The position numbers and the translations under genes are program-made. Below the pieces are notes generated by a model. The model saw only the letters and a program-made list of their open reading frames with translations. It did no database searches and had not been told where the DNA came from. From NCBI RefSeq assembly GCF_015712165.1, contig NZ_JADPZX010000001.1:1-64000 (forward strand): a stretch of DNA of 64,000 bases, in the 5' to 3' direction. Source of the stretch: Streptomyces spinoverrucosus. Its GTDB lineage: Bacteria > Actinomycetota > Actinomycetes > Streptomycetales > Streptomycetaceae. Shown one piece after another: positions 1 to 7,501 of this stretch (within the stretch, counting starts at the first letter, position 1; each line of letters starts with the position of its first letter).

Positions 1-1
1 G

Positions 2-358
2 CGCTTCGGCTGGGACAAGCTCACCGGCGTCCAGCAGTGGATGTGCGAACACATCCTCGGGATCGAGCGCGCGACCGATGACGAGAAGCCGCGCCCGCGC
101 CGTACGCAGGCCGACAAGTGGGCGATGAACTTCGCGGCCGCCAAGCAGTTCTACGAGCGCGAGGGGCACCTTCGGGTGCCGAGGCAGCATGTCGAGCGGA
201 TCGTCATCGGCGGCGCCGGAGACGGCGACAGCGGCGAGGACCAGGAGGAGCGGGAGCTCCGTCTCGGGGCATGGGTCGGGAATCAGCGGAGCAGGGCCGC
301 GACGCTGTCGCCGGAGCGGGTGGAGCAGCTGTCCGCCATCGGGATGCGTTGGGCGTAG
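2..358 (+). CDS. Helicase-associated-domain protein, C-terminal part, cut by window edge
   Basis: The frame is open from base 2, so the gene begins upstream and only its last 118 residues are present. They carry one classic helicase-associated (HA) repeat: a Trp-initiated helix, the stretch FYEREGHLRVPR, then LGAWVGNQRS and LSPERVEQLSAIGMRW. HA repeats are small helical DNA-binding units found in tandem at the C-terminus of actinobacterial superfamily-2 helicases. Such helicases are common near Streptomyces telomeres (TtrA type), which agrees with tap and tpg further right. The helicase core is not visible here, so a protein made only of HA repeats is also possible. A strong hairpin follows the stop codon. 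Confidence 0.8.
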   Translation, partial: RFGWDKLTGVQQWMCEHILGIERATDDEKPRPRRTQADKWAMNFAAAKQFYEREGHLRVPRQHVERIVIGGAGDGDSGEDQEERELRLGAWVGNQRSRAATLSPERVEQLSAIGMRWA

Positions 359-371
359 CCGGACGACCAGC

Positions 372-405
372 GAGGGGCCGGGCAGGAGTTCCTGTCCGGC
401 CCCTC
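372..405. terminator. Bidirectional hairpin terminator
   Basis: Two 16-base arms (372-387 and 390-405) pair with one mismatch around a 2-base loop. The hairpin lies between the stop codons of the helicase-associated gene (358) and the minus-strand HTH gene (430), so it can end transcription from both sides. There is no T-run, as is usual in Streptomyces. Confidence 0.7.
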
Positions 406-429
406 TGGCACTCGTGCGACTTGGGATGT

Positions 430-861
430 CTACGGTCCGTCGCCCGACCGCTCGCCGCCGATTTCCGCTCCCAGGTAGCTCTCGCGCAGGTACTCATGGA
501 CCGCCTGCTCAGGGACCCGGAAAGCTCGGCCGACACGGATGGCAGGGAGATGACCGCTGTGGACCAGGCGGTAGACCGTCATCTTGGAGACGCGCATGAC
601 GGAAGCGACTTCCGCGACGGTCAGGAACACCACCTCGTTCAAGGGGCGCTGCCTGGCCGGCCTGCTCGGTGCCGGAGGCGTCGGGATGTCCTCCCATGGG
701 GCCGGGGCGTCATCGGCAGGCTCGCCCAGCATCTGGAGGAGTTGCTCCTTGCGTCGTGCCAGGCTCTCCCGGTCGACTTCTGCGACTCCCGCCGTCTGGT
801 CCATGAGGTGGCCGATCAGGGTGTCGGTGTCGATGGAGCGGCTCCGCTCGTTGTCCGTCAT
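430..861 (-). CDS. Excisionase/BldC-like helix-turn-helix protein
   Basis: A 143-residue protein. Residues about 77-125 form a MerR/excisionase-type HTH: FLTVAEVASVMRVSKMTVYRL followed by the wing region GHLPAIRVGRAFRVPEQAV. The first 70 residues are acidic and proline-rich with no recognisable fold. Proteins of this family bind DNA as small architectural regulators (BldC) or excisionases (Xis). It is the last gene of a minus-strand operon: its ATG overlaps the stop of the sigma-factor gene by 4 bases, so translation is probably coupled. A role downstream of the sigma factor is inferred from this coupling only. Confidence 0.8.
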   Translation of the reverse strand: MTDNERSRSIDTDTLIGHLMDQTAGVAEVDRESLARRKEQLLQMLGEPADDAPAPWEDIPTPPAPSRPARQRPLNEVVFLTVAEVASVMRVSKMTVYRLVHSGHLPAIRVGRAFRVPEQAVHEYLRESYLGAEIGGERSGDGP

Positions 862-1448
862 GCCTGCTCCTCCTTTTGTTCGCGTGGCGGGAGTTCCTCG
901 GCTTCTCCAGTGCCTACTGGCTTAACAGCCTCACGCAGCGCGGCACGAGCCTTGGCTATGTGCTTGCGGACTCCGGATGGCTGCAGGTCCAGTAGGTAGG
1001 CGATCCGGGCCGCGGAGTACTGCTCGATGAAGAACAACACGGCGATCTGGCGGCGTCGTTCTGGAAGGTTGCGGATCACCTCCAAGCAGCACTCGAGGTC
1101 AGCACGGGCTAGGACCACGTCCACGAGATCGGGTCCCCGACCGGCGTACCTCTCTCGCTCCTCCGTGTCGAGACGCTCCAGTTTGCGGGAGCGGCGGATG
1201 CCGTCGACCCACTTGTGGTGAACCACGCTGCGCAGCCAGTTGCGGCGCTCGTCATCGGTGCGGTCGACAAGTGAGCTCCACTGAACCGCGGCGGCGAGGA
1301 AGGCCGTCTGCACGAGGTCTTCGGCTGCGGACTGGTCCTCTCCGGTCCGGACCATGGCGTAGCGCACCAGCCACTCGGCTTCCAGCTCCCATAACGCTGC
1401 GATCTGCCGCCTCGTCTCCGGGGGGAGTCGCATCCCTCCTTGACTCAC
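858..1448 (-). CDS. RNA polymerase sigma-70 family factor, ECF-like
   Basis: A 196-residue protein with the two-domain ECF layout. Region 2 is at about residues 22-95 (ECF-like helices with EDLVQTAFLAAAVQW, and VVHHKWVDGIRRSRKL for promoter melting). Region 4 is at about 125-180 (LPERRRQIAVLFFIEQYSAARIAYLL, then the recognition helix PSGVRKHIAKARAAL). No anti-sigma gene with a zinc motif is visible; the upstream gene, overlapping by 4 bases, encodes a one-span membrane protein that could play such a role, but that is a guess. The downstream HTH gene also overlaps by 4 bases. An internal ATG six codons in is an alternative start. Confidence 0.88.
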   Translation of the reverse strand: MSQGGMRLPPETRRQIAALWELEAEWLVRYAMVRTGEDQSAAEDLVQTAFLAAAVQWSSLVDRTDDERRNWLRSVVHHKWVDGIRRSRKLERLDTEERERYAGRGPDLVDVVLARADLECCLEVIRNLPERRRQIAVLFFIEQYSAARIAYLLDLQPSGVRKHIAKARAALREAVKPVGTGEAEELPPREQKEEQA

Positions 1449-1705
1449 ACCGGTCCCCCTTCATGGTCTGTGACTTCTCCTACCTGCACCCGCATAGCAG
1501 GCCCCCCTCGCCCTCGTTCCTGCACCACCACCGTCCCGGCGGGCGCGTTGCGCACCAGGGCGATCAGGGTTGCTCTTCGCTGCCATTCCGCCACCAGAGC
1601 TGACATGCCCACAAGGACGGCAACGAGACAGATCCCCAACCAGACCCTGGGCTGCGATAGGACCATCCACAGCCCGCCTGTCCAGCGCCCCAGAAGAGTG
1701 TTCAC
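1445..1705 (-). CDS. Small membrane protein preceding sigma-factor gene
   Basis: An 86-residue protein with one strong transmembrane helix at about residues 22-42 (WLGICLVAVLVGMSALVA), a short N-terminus with a second mildly hydrophobic stretch, and a basic C-terminal tail of about 40 residues. It overlaps the sigma-factor start by 4 bases and is the first gene of the three-gene operon. No family was recognised. By position it might control access of the sigma factor to the membrane, but no anti-sigma motif is seen. Confidence 0.6.
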   Translation of the reverse strand: MNTLLGRWTGGLWMVLSQPRVWLGICLVAVLVGMSALVAEWQRRATLIALVRNAPAGTVVVQERGRGGPAMRVQVGEVTDHEGGPV

Positions 1706-1843
1706 GTCATGGAGTCGAACGAGGGGCCAAAAGCGCTGCCCCTCCGCATCAAGATTTTTCGAATTGCGGCGACGCTGTCGGAGGACCGGCGCGAGCAGCG
1801 GGCCGTAGCTGGGTCGCCGACTCCCTTACTGGCATTCGACCCG

Positions 1844-2116
1844 CTAGACGGTTTTCGGGCACGACGAAGGCCCGGACCCGCGTCCGGGCCTTCGTCGTGC
1901 CGCGGAATCTTTCTTCCCGGCCGCTGCTGTCCGGGGCCTGACTTCCAGCTCTACGGGGTGAGGAAGCCGCGCCTGGGAGGACGAGACGCAAGCACTTGAG
2001 ACCTGCCACTGTCCCGCTTCCTCGTCCGAACTCTTGCCGGAGGCAGTACCGATGACCACCTGCCAGACGCCCAGGGCAATACCCGTGCCGATCGCCGCTA
2101 CGCTGAACAACGCCAC
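1844..2116 (-). CDS. Doubtful small hydrophobic-N-terminus protein
   Basis: A 90-residue frame beginning with a signal-like hydrophobic segment (ALFSVAAIGTGIALGVWQVVIG). The rest is basic and low in complexity, and the frame reads straight through the near-perfect hairpin at 1858-1901, which argues that at least the C-terminal part is not conserved protein. It lies upstream of, and is co-directional with, the sigma operon. Retained because no other gene explains the stretch. Confidence 0.3.
   Translation of the reverse strand: MALFSVAAIGTGIALGVWQVVIGTASGKSSDEEAGQWQVSSACVSSSQARLPHPVELEVRPRTAAAGKKDSAARRRPGRGSGPSSCPKTV
1858..1901. terminator. Perfect 19-bp inverted repeat (terminator-like)
   Basis: Arms 1858-1876 and 1883-1901 are perfectly complementary around a 6-base loop (cccgcg). 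This is the strongest simple hairpin in the first 5 kb. It sits upstream of the sigma-factor operon and would insulate it from transcription arriving from the right. Confidence 0.65.
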
Positions 2117-2261
2117 CCTGGGCTCGGGCCGAAGCCCCGCAGGGACGCTCTCAGGCAGAGAGCAGCAGGACCGCCGACCGCGAGGCGCTCACCACCCCCA
2201 CGCGGACGACACCACGCAGGTGTCCGCCGTCTCTGTTCCTCCGCCTCGTAGGAGACTCCCG

Positions 2262-2510
2262 ATGTCTCGGGATCCGCACTCCCCCGTACCTGCCCGATCC
2301 GAACCGCCCAGCACACCCAGCGCAGGACTGCCGTCGGAGGCCCCGCTGCTGTCGGTGCACGCCGCCGTGGTGTTCCTGGCGGCCGTCATCATCGGCCTCA
2401 TCATGGGCGGGCTCATGTTCTTCCACGAGAAGTCTGTGCCCGTGGCCGTCGCGACGGGGTTGGTGGCCGCTGGAGGCAGCGTTCCCGTGCTGCACAAGCT
2501 GATCGGCTGA
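2262..2510 (+). CDS. Small two-helix membrane protein
   Basis: ATG at 2262 is preceded by TAGGAG at a good distance, which is why this start was preferred over longer in-frame ones. The 82-residue product has a proline/serine-rich N-terminus, one strong transmembrane segment (AAVVFLAAVIIGLIMGGLMFF) and a second weaker one (VAVATGLVAAGGSVPVLHKL). The gene ends just before a 13-bp hairpin. Its C-terminal pattern resembles the tail encoded by the fragment at 44106-44198. No function is recognised. Confidence 0.6.
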   Translation: MSRDPHSPVPARSEPPSTPSAGLPSEAPLLSVHAAVVFLAAVIIGLIMGGLMFFHEKSVPVAVATGLVAAGGSVPVLHKLIG

Positions 2511-2513
2511 CCG

Positions 2514-2552
2514 GCGGTGGGGCCGGGCTGGTCTGTCTGCCGGCCCCACCGC
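2514..2552. terminator. Bidirectional hairpin terminator
   Basis: Arms 2514-2526 (gcggtggggccgg) and 2540-2552 are perfectly complementary around a 13-base loop. The hairpin lies between the converging ends of the small membrane protein gene (2510) and the YaaC-family gene (2565). Confidence 0.7.
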
Positions 2553-2564
2553 ATGGCCCCTGGA

Positions 2565-3584
2565 TCAGGTGCTCACTTCGGTGATGGTGTCCGCGATCAG
2601 GACGGGCAGGTGGTTGAGGGCGCGTTCCAGGAGCCGTTCGATCGAGACGGCGTGCTGGCTGTTGTCGACGCTGATGTTGGTCACCCAGCTCGCGGGTTCG
2701 TAGCGGGCGAGCATCGACAGGGCGTACAGGACCGCCCACCAGGCCATCAGTGGGTGCAGTTCGCGGGACATCGGGGCGAGGACGGGAAGGAAGTACCGCT
2801 GGCCCGCGTAGGGGCGGGTCATGGCCAGCAGGTGCTCCAGGCGCTCGGCCGGAGTTGCCGATCCCTGGGGCATCTCCCAGTTGATCACCAGTTCGCCGCC
2901 ACCGTGGTCGTAGCGGGTGTACTCGGGTGTCGCCGCAGCGCCAAGGTTGAAGGCGCGAGTGGTCACGTAGCTCTCGTGCCGGGCAACAGCCGGGTACGCG
3001 GTGAGGAAGTCGGCCAGCGCCTGGCGACTGCCGTCGTCGATGACCCGGTCCGGGATGTCGCACACGGGGATGCTCAGCAGAGGGTGGTCCTGCTGGTGGA
3101 TGGCGCTCGCGGCGGCGAAAAGCGGGGTGGGCCGCTCGCGCCCGGTGAGCGGGTAGCCGAGGTTCAGGGGCAGCAGGTCCCACACGTCTTCCAGGCGCAC
3201 CGCGTCCTTCTGCCACACCGGGGAGTCGAGGACTTCGCTGACCCGGACGAAGCTGCCGTGGGTGCCGGGCGGGTCGGTGCGGATCTCGATGTCGGGGAAG
3301 GGCCGGTCGAACCCGGAGGCCTTGATCCCGTGGGTGACGAGCCGCCAGTCCTCGCCCTTGAGAGTCACCGCGGCGGCCGCGATGGCGCGGCCGGCCTGGC
3401 TCAGGCCGTAGGAAACCTGGAGGGGGCGCGTGGCGGGACCCACGACGGCGGCGGCGCGGAACATCTGCTCGGTCTGCTCCAGGGCCGCCGCGTAGGTCTT
3501 GCGGCGGGAGGCCGTTCCGGCGGCCCCGCCCGGGGGCTTCCAGCGGCTGGCCCGCAGCCGCTCCCACGCCTCATCGGCGTCCAC
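2565..3584 (-). CDS. YaaC-family protein
   Basis: A 339-residue cytoplasmic protein with no membrane segment. The motif SYGLSQAGRAIAAAA at about residues 59-73, the following PFPDIEIR region and the C-terminal MAWWAVLYALSMLARYEP segment match what I remember of the YaaC family (Bacillus subtilis YaaC, Pfam YaaC-like), whose biochemical role is unknown. Length is in the family range. The gene is divergent from the MerR-like-repeat gene that starts at 3776, leaving about 190 bp of shared promoter region. Confidence 0.65.
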   Translation of the reverse strand: MDADEAWERLRASRWKPPGGAAGTASRRKTYAAALEQTEQMFRAAAVVGPATRPLQVSYGLSQAGRAIAAAAVTLKGEDWRLVTHGIKASGFDRPFPDIEIRTDPPGTHGSFVRVSEVLDSPVWQKDAVRLEDVWDLLPLNLGYPLTGRERPTPLFAAASAIHQQDHPLLSIPVCDIPDRVIDDGSRQALADFLTAYPAVARHESYVTTRAFNLGAAATPEYTRYDHGGGELVINWEMPQGSATPAERLEHLLAMTRPYAGQRYFLPVLAPMSRELHPLMAWWAVLYALSMLARYEPASWVTNISVDNSQHAVSIERLLERALNHLPVLIADTITEVST

Positions 3585-3775
3585 ATCGATGTACTCGGGA
3601 CGCTACCCGCTGTCGAGTTGACGCCGCTGAGTGATTTTTTCTCTCGCGTACGCGGGCGCGGATCTAAGCGAATGAGTCCAACTTGCCTATTTTTGGAGGC
3701 TCTTGACAGTGCTTCAGATGTTCTGTCACGGTCTTGTCGCCCGCTCCGGGCGGACCGCGAGAGAGGAAGATCCCC

Positions 3776-4480
3776 ATGGCACGACGCACCGAGTACGACG
3801 AGAGCCAGGCCGCCGGACGTCTCCGGGTGCCGATCGCCGCCTTCCGCTGGGCGCGGCACACTGGCCTCGTCCCAGCCCCGGATGCCTCCTCCTACCAGTG
3901 GTCGCGGGCCGCTGTGGAGGCGATGGACGCGGACGCGGTCCGGGCCTCGCTCCCCCACGAGCCGATCGCCGCCGCGGCGGCCGCGGACCGGATCGCCCGG
4001 GCCCTGGGCACACCGAACGTGCCCGATGAGCCGCCGGTCGTGAGCGCCTTCGCGGTGCGCCGGCTCATCGCCTGCGGGCTGCTGACCGACCTGACGGCGA
4101 ACCCGGAGGCCGTGCTGATCAACCCCGCCCAGGTGACGGCGGTCTGCGGCATCGAAGGCCTCGCGCAGCGGCTCGCCGACGAAGCGCCGCTCGGGCCGGA
4201 CCAGGCCGCTGCCCGGCTGGGCGTGAGGAGGGTCGACTTCGACTACATGCGTGACTTGTTGTGGGTACGGCCGGCGGAACGACGTGAGGTGCGTTTTGGC
4301 ACGTCGCGGGCCGGGGCGGTGATGGTCCCGCTGTTCACCACGGCGTCCGTCGACGCCCTGCCCGAGGCTCATCCCGAGGTCGACTGGGAGCAGCTGCGCA
4401 GCGTCGGGAAGGGCCAGCGGTCCCCGCTCGCCGCCCTGGTGAAGGCCAAGCAGCAGGAGCAGGAGGCCGCCGCGGTGTGA
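3776..4480 (+). CDS. Protein with repeated MerR-like helix-turn-helix units
   Basis: ATG at 3776 follows a GAGAGAGGA ribosome site. The 234-residue protein contains at least two copies of one motif: near residues 8-38 (QAAGRLRVPIAAFRWARHTGL, then VPAPD) and near residues 140-170 (DQAAARLGVRRVDFDYMRDLL, then WVRPAE). A degenerate third copy lies between them (SAFAVRRLIACGLL). Each looks like the helix-turn-helix plus wing start of a MerR-type reader, so the protein probably binds DNA or acts as a tandem adaptor. A basic, glutamine-rich tail follows. I do not recognise a named family. Confidence 0.65.
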   Translation: MARRTEYDESQAAGRLRVPIAAFRWARHTGLVPAPDASSYQWSRAAVEAMDADAVRASLPHEPIAAAAAADRIARALGTPNVPDEPPVVSAFAVRRLIACGLLTDLTANPEAVLINPAQVTAVCGIEGLAQRLADEAPLGPDQAAARLGVRRVDFDYMRDLLWVRPAERREVRFGTSRAGAVMVPLFTTASVDALPEAHPEVDWEQLRSVGKGQRSPLAALVKAKQQEQEAAAV

Positions 4481-4490
4481 GCAGGCGCCA

Positions 4491-4524
4491 CTGTGACTGA
4501 GCACTTCAGTTGGCCAGATGAGCG
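4491..4524. repeat. Left copy of imperfect 34-bp inverted repeat
   Basis: The core ctgtgactgagcacttcag at 4491-4509, followed by tggccag and gagcg, is repeated in inverted orientation at 5122-5150 plus 6459-6462. The copies differ by one substitution and one single-base indel. The right copy was split by insertion of the IS3-family element. The pair frames the membrane-protein gene 4637-5071 like the ends of a small mobile cassette. Confidence 0.7.
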
Positions 4525-4636
4525 TCACAGCTGACTGCGGGCGTACCCACATGGGGGACTTTCTGACCTTTCAAGGTTCGTACGCGTCCTCGATGCCTAG
4601 TCTTCCAACGCAGCGACAGGCCACGGGGAGGGCTGG

Positions 4637-5071
4637 ATGTCTCAGCTGAACAGGGGTGCCATCGACCAGGCTGCGCTGTGGTCGGCCGCCCTTGCCGCAG
4701 TGATCACCCTGTCGCTCGGTGATGGTCGTTACGACTGGCTGAGTTTTGCCTTGGGGACGTCCCTCGCACTGCAAATCTCCGCCTTCTACCGTCCCGCACC
4801 TCACGAACCTGACAGGCAGTGGGACCGCTGTACCGCAGCGGGGAGTTTCGGAGCGGTCAGCGGGCTGGTTACCGCGATGGTCCTGGCCTGGCCGGTGCAG
4901 GCGGCGATCGGGACGCCGCGGCGGTGCCGGGAAGGCGAAGCCAGTTTGGACGACTGTGCTGGCGCCGCAGCGTACCCGTGGCTGGGAGTGGTGTGGTTCA
5001 CGGCCGCTATCGCGCTTTCGTGCTGGCACTGGTCAAAGGTGGTCCTCCGGTCGGCACCAGAGCCGTCCTGA
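4637..5071 (+). CDS. Four-helix membrane protein inside inverted-repeat cassette
   Basis: A 144-residue protein with about four hydrophobic segments: AALWSAALAAVITLSL, LSFALGTSLALQISAF, AVSGLVTAMVLAWPVQAAI and YPWLGVVWFTAAIALSCWHW. A loop holding two Cys (RRCREGEASLDDC) may form a disulfide outside the membrane. ATG at 4637 follows a GGGGAGGG-like ribosome site. The gene is alone between the inverted repeats at 4491 and 5122. No family was recognised. Confidence 0.65.
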   Translation: MSQLNRGAIDQAALWSAALAAVITLSLGDGRYDWLSFALGTSLALQISAFYRPAPHEPDRQWDRCTAAGSFGAVSGLVTAMVLAWPVQAAIGTPRRCREGEASLDDCAGAAAYPWLGVVWFTAAIALSCWHWSKVVLRSAPEPS

Positions 5072-5121
5072 GCTATCAGTCGTCCGTCGTCGATCTGGCG
5101 TGCGCAAGTGGCCGTCCATCG

Positions 5122-5150
5122 CGCTCACTGGCCATCTGAAGTGCTCAGTC
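5122..5150. repeat. Right copy of the 34-bp inverted repeat, interrupted by an IS
   Basis: Reading the minus strand from 6462 to 6459 and then from 5150 to 5122 restores the repeat seen at 4491-4524. The three bases gtc at 5148-5150 are duplicated at 6456-6458 on the other side of the IS3 element, so the repeat was intact before that insertion. Confidence 0.65.
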
Positions 5151-5222
5151 TGAGCTGTACTGAGATTTGTGGAGTCCCTGATGCCAGGGTTACGGTCCTG
5201 GCGAAGGAGATCCACCAGCACC

Positions 5223-5534
5223 ATGGCAGCACCCCGTAAATATCCGGACGAACTGCGCGAGCGCGCGATTCGCGAGGTCCGCACCACCGGCCGCCCGATC
5301 GCGCACGTCGCGAAGGACCTCGGCATCCACAAGGAAGCCCTGCGAGGCTGGGTCCGCCAGGCCGAGGCCGACCGCGGCGAGCGGGACGACCGGCTCACCA
5401 CCGCCGAGCTGGACGAGTTGAAGCAACTCCGGAAAGAGGTAGCGGAGTTGCGGCGGGCGAACGAGATCTTGAAAGCCGCCTCGGTGTTTTTTGCCCAGGA
5501 GATCGACCGTCCCCGGACGAGGCCGAGCAGGTGA
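5223..5534 (+). CDS. IS3-family transposase OrfA (HTH protein)
   Basis: A 103-residue protein with an N-terminal HTH (YPDELRERAIREV, then HVAKDLGIHKEALRGWV) that recognises the IS ends, followed by a leucine-zipper-like helix (LDELKQLRKEVAELRRANEIL) and the canonical OrfA ending FFAQEIDRP. A T6 run at 5487-5492 is placed where IS3 elements use a -1 slip to make OrfAB. The stop overlaps the GTG of OrfB (GTGA), so coupled reinitiation is the alternative. ATG at 5223 is chosen because it gives the standard N-terminus. Confidence 0.9.
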   Translation: MAAPRKYPDELRERAIREVRTTGRPIAHVAKDLGIHKEALRGWVRQAEADRGERDDRLTTAELDELKQLRKEVAELRRANEILKAASVFFAQEIDRPRTRPSR

Positions 5535-6415
5535 TCGACCACCTGCGCGAGAGGGGCCTTGGGGTCGATCCCGTCTGCCGGGTGCTGGAGCTGTCGCCGT
5601 CGACGTACTTCGCCCGCAAGAAGCGGCCGAAGTCGGCCCGCCGGCTCCGGGACGAGCAGCTCATGCCGCTGATCGAGGAGGTCCACGCGGAGTCGGGCGG
5701 CACCTATGGCGCCCGCCGGATCACCCGCGCGCTTCGGCGCAAGGGCCACGGGGTGGCCCGCTGCACCGTCGAGAGGCTGATGGCCGAGCTGGGCCTGGAG
5801 GGCGTCATCCGTGGCCGGCGGCGTCGGACCACGATTCCGGAACCGTCGGCGCCGCGTCCGCCGGACCTGGTCGACCGCGACTTCACCGCCTCCCGGCCCG
5901 ATCAGCTGTGGGTCGCGGACATGACGTATGTCCGCACCTGGTCGGGATGGGCGTATGTGGCGTTCGTCCTGGATGTGTACTCGCGGATGATCGTCGGCTG
6001 GCAGGTCGCGAACCACATGCGGACCGAACTCCCTCTGGACGCCCTGGAGATGGCGCTCTGGCGGCGTCGGATCAAGAAGGACTCCGGACTGATACACCAC
6101 AGCGATCGCGGGTCGCAATACGTATCAATTCGGTATACCGACCGGCTCGCCGACATCGGCGCCTCAGCCTCCGTCGGCTCCGTCGCGGACTCGTATGACA
6201 ACGCGATGGCCGAGGCGCTGAACGGCACCTTCAAGGCCGAGCTGATCGAGATGCAGGGACCCTGGAAGGACGTCGACCAGGTCGAGCGGGCGATCTTCCA
6301 GTGGATCACCTGGTACAACGAAGAGCGTCTTCACTCCGCGCTCGACTACGTGCCGCCGGCCGAGTACGAGGAAGCCTTCTGGCGCAGCCAGGAGCAAACC
6401 CCGCAGTCCGCCTGA
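5531..6415 (+). CDS. IS3-family transposase OrfB (DDE integrase core)
   Basis: A 294-residue protein. An HTH_21-like segment (IEEVHAESGGTYGARRITRAL) precedes the rve integrase core with the DDE triad: Asp in QLWVADMTYV, Asp in IHHSDRGSQY and Glu in AMAEALNGTFKAEL. The C-terminal WYNEERLHSALDYVPPAEYE motif is typical of the family. Expression probably requires frameshifting from, or translational coupling with, OrfA. No lesion is seen. Confidence 0.92.
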   Translation: MIDHLRERGLGVDPVCRVLELSPSTYFARKKRPKSARRLRDEQLMPLIEEVHAESGGTYGARRITRALRRKGHGVARCTVERLMAELGLEGVIRGRRRRTTIPEPSAPRPPDLVDRDFTASRPDQLWVADMTYVRTWSGWAYVAFVLDVYSRMIVGWQVANHMRTELPLDALEMALWRRRIKKDSGLIHHSDRGSQYVSIRYTDRLADIGASASVGSVADSYDNAMAEALNGTFKAELIEMQGPWKDVDQVERAIFQWITWYNEERLHSALDYVPPAEYEEAFWRSQEQTPQSA

Positions 6416-6679
6416 ACCAATCAAGATCGGACTCTACGAAACTCGGGGCAGCTCAGTCACAGCCACCCGTGTGAGTGATGACAGCCGGGCGGTTCGGCGA
6501 GACGCTCAGCAGAAAGTCGAGAACACCCAAGACCACTTCAGGGCCCGGTCGCGTAGCGCGGCCGGGCTCGCGCCATGCGGCGCGGCTGTACCGCAGCAGC
6601 TGTGCCGCCCGGGCCGCCTGCTGGCCGTGCGGAAGTGCGCCAGCAGGCGGCCGGTGTCCCGAAGGCGCAGGCTGAGGGG

Positions 6680-6763
6680 GTGGAGTGGCCCGTGGACGTC
6701 GCCCTCGCGCGGCCTGTGACGCAGCTGCCGACAGGCCCGTCGTGGGCGTACGAAATCAAGTTA
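6680..6763 (+). pseudogene. N-terminal remnant of ATP-dependent DNA ligase
   Basis: From the GTG at 6680 the frame reads VEWPVDVALARPVTQLPTGP and then SWAYEIK. This matches the start of actinobacterial ATP-dependent DNA ligases (LigC/LigD type), where a similar phrase ends at the catalytic Lys of the EIK/KxDG nucleotidyl motif. After the Lys the similarity stops, so only about 28 codons survive. Confidence 0.5.
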
Positions 6764-6924
6764 TGGACAGGGTTTCAGCCTGTCCGGTGTCCAGACTCAG
6801 GTCCTGCTTGATAGTCCTGAAATCGACGGCGGCCTCACCGCGGTCGCCCTATCTCACCGGTCGCTGGTTAAGCGCCGCTTTCCGGGCTCGGGGGGGGGCT
6901 GGAAGGACTGGATCATTCAGGCGA

Positions 6925-7050
6925 TCAGTCGGCGCCAGGCGTCCGGGGGGCATCGGCCGTGGCGCCGAGGACTCCGGCGTTGGCCATCAGCAGCACGAGA
7001 TCGCGGCTGGTGAAGTCCTCGCGCAGCTGCCCGCAGTCCTTGGCGCGGCC
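6925..7050 (-). pseudogene. C-terminal remnant of TetR-family regulator
   Basis: The minus strand encodes RAKDCGQLREDFTSRDLVLL followed by MANAGVLGATADA, which lines up with RAKDTGHLREDFTHQDVVIL and IANAGVVTATGDA of the intact TetR regulator at 10947-11639. The DNA-binding N-terminus is missing and upstream codons do not match, so this is a leftover of a related regulator. Confidence 0.5.
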
Positions 7051-7174
7051 GACCTCGCATCCAGCGTCGTCCGCACTCCGCTTTCGCCATTTCTCCCGTC
7101 CGGCAAGCAGCTGCTGGAAGGCGAGCGCGGTGGCTTCGTCAGCGGCCGCGACGTCGACGACCAGGCGGTACGGC

Positions 7175-7408
7175 GTGGTGGTGGAGGAACTGGCGGTGGA
7201 AGTCATGGCGCAGCTGCCGGACGACCCGGCGCGGCAGGAGGTGATGGCGCTCGTGGAGGTAGCGCGGAGGGATCCGCGGGCCTGGCCCGATGTGCGTGAT
7301 CCGGGCTCGGTTGAGGAGATCCGGGAGGCCTTCGGGCGGCGGTGCTGGATCCAGTACATGCCGTACGCCGGAGCGATCGAGGTCCGTGATATCGGGTGGG
7401 CGGACTGA
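7175..7408 (+). CDS. Small hypothetical protein
   Basis: A frame of 77 residues (VVVEELAVEVMAQLPDD, then WIQYMPYAGAIEVRDIGWAD). Length, the helix-first layout and the ending in beta-strand-like residues recall ParE/RelE-type toxins, but no catalytic signature is clear. The start is uncertain: three consecutive GTG codons at 7175-7183, no clear ribosome site, and the frame is open further upstream, so the gene may be 5'-truncated. No antitoxin partner is seen. Confidence 0.4.
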   Translation: MVVEELAVEVMAQLPDDPARQEVMALVEVARRDPRAWPDVRDPGSVEEIREAFGRRCWIQYMPYAGAIEVRDIGWAD

Positions 7409-7501
7409 TCACTATCCGTCCCGGTCGGTCTTCGGGGGGTTCTTTGGGGGGCCGGGCGGATCGTGCCTCCTCAACGCTCTATGGCCCGGCCGGCGCGTGG
7501 G

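Larger units (their letters stand above)
5151..6455 (+). mobile_element. Complete IS3-family insertion sequence
   Basis: A 1305-bp element. Its left end (tgagctgtactgagatttgt) and the complement of its right end (tgagctgccccgagtttcgt) are imperfect inverted repeats that continue into gagtcc. A 3-bp target duplication gtc flanks it (5148-5150 and 6456-6458). Two overlapping reading frames encode OrfA and OrfB. Ends, target duplication and both frames are intact, so the copy looks recent and potentially active. Confidence 0.9.

Noticed and set aside
118..999. Long plus-strand frame of 293 codons over the left operon
   Set aside because: Arginine- and alanine-rich translation with no domain; it is the antisense of the HTH gene and the helicase fragment in the wrong frame.
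2517..4043. 508-codon plus-strand frame opposite YaaC
   Set aside because: Shadow of the YaaC gene; low-complexity translation and no ribosome site.
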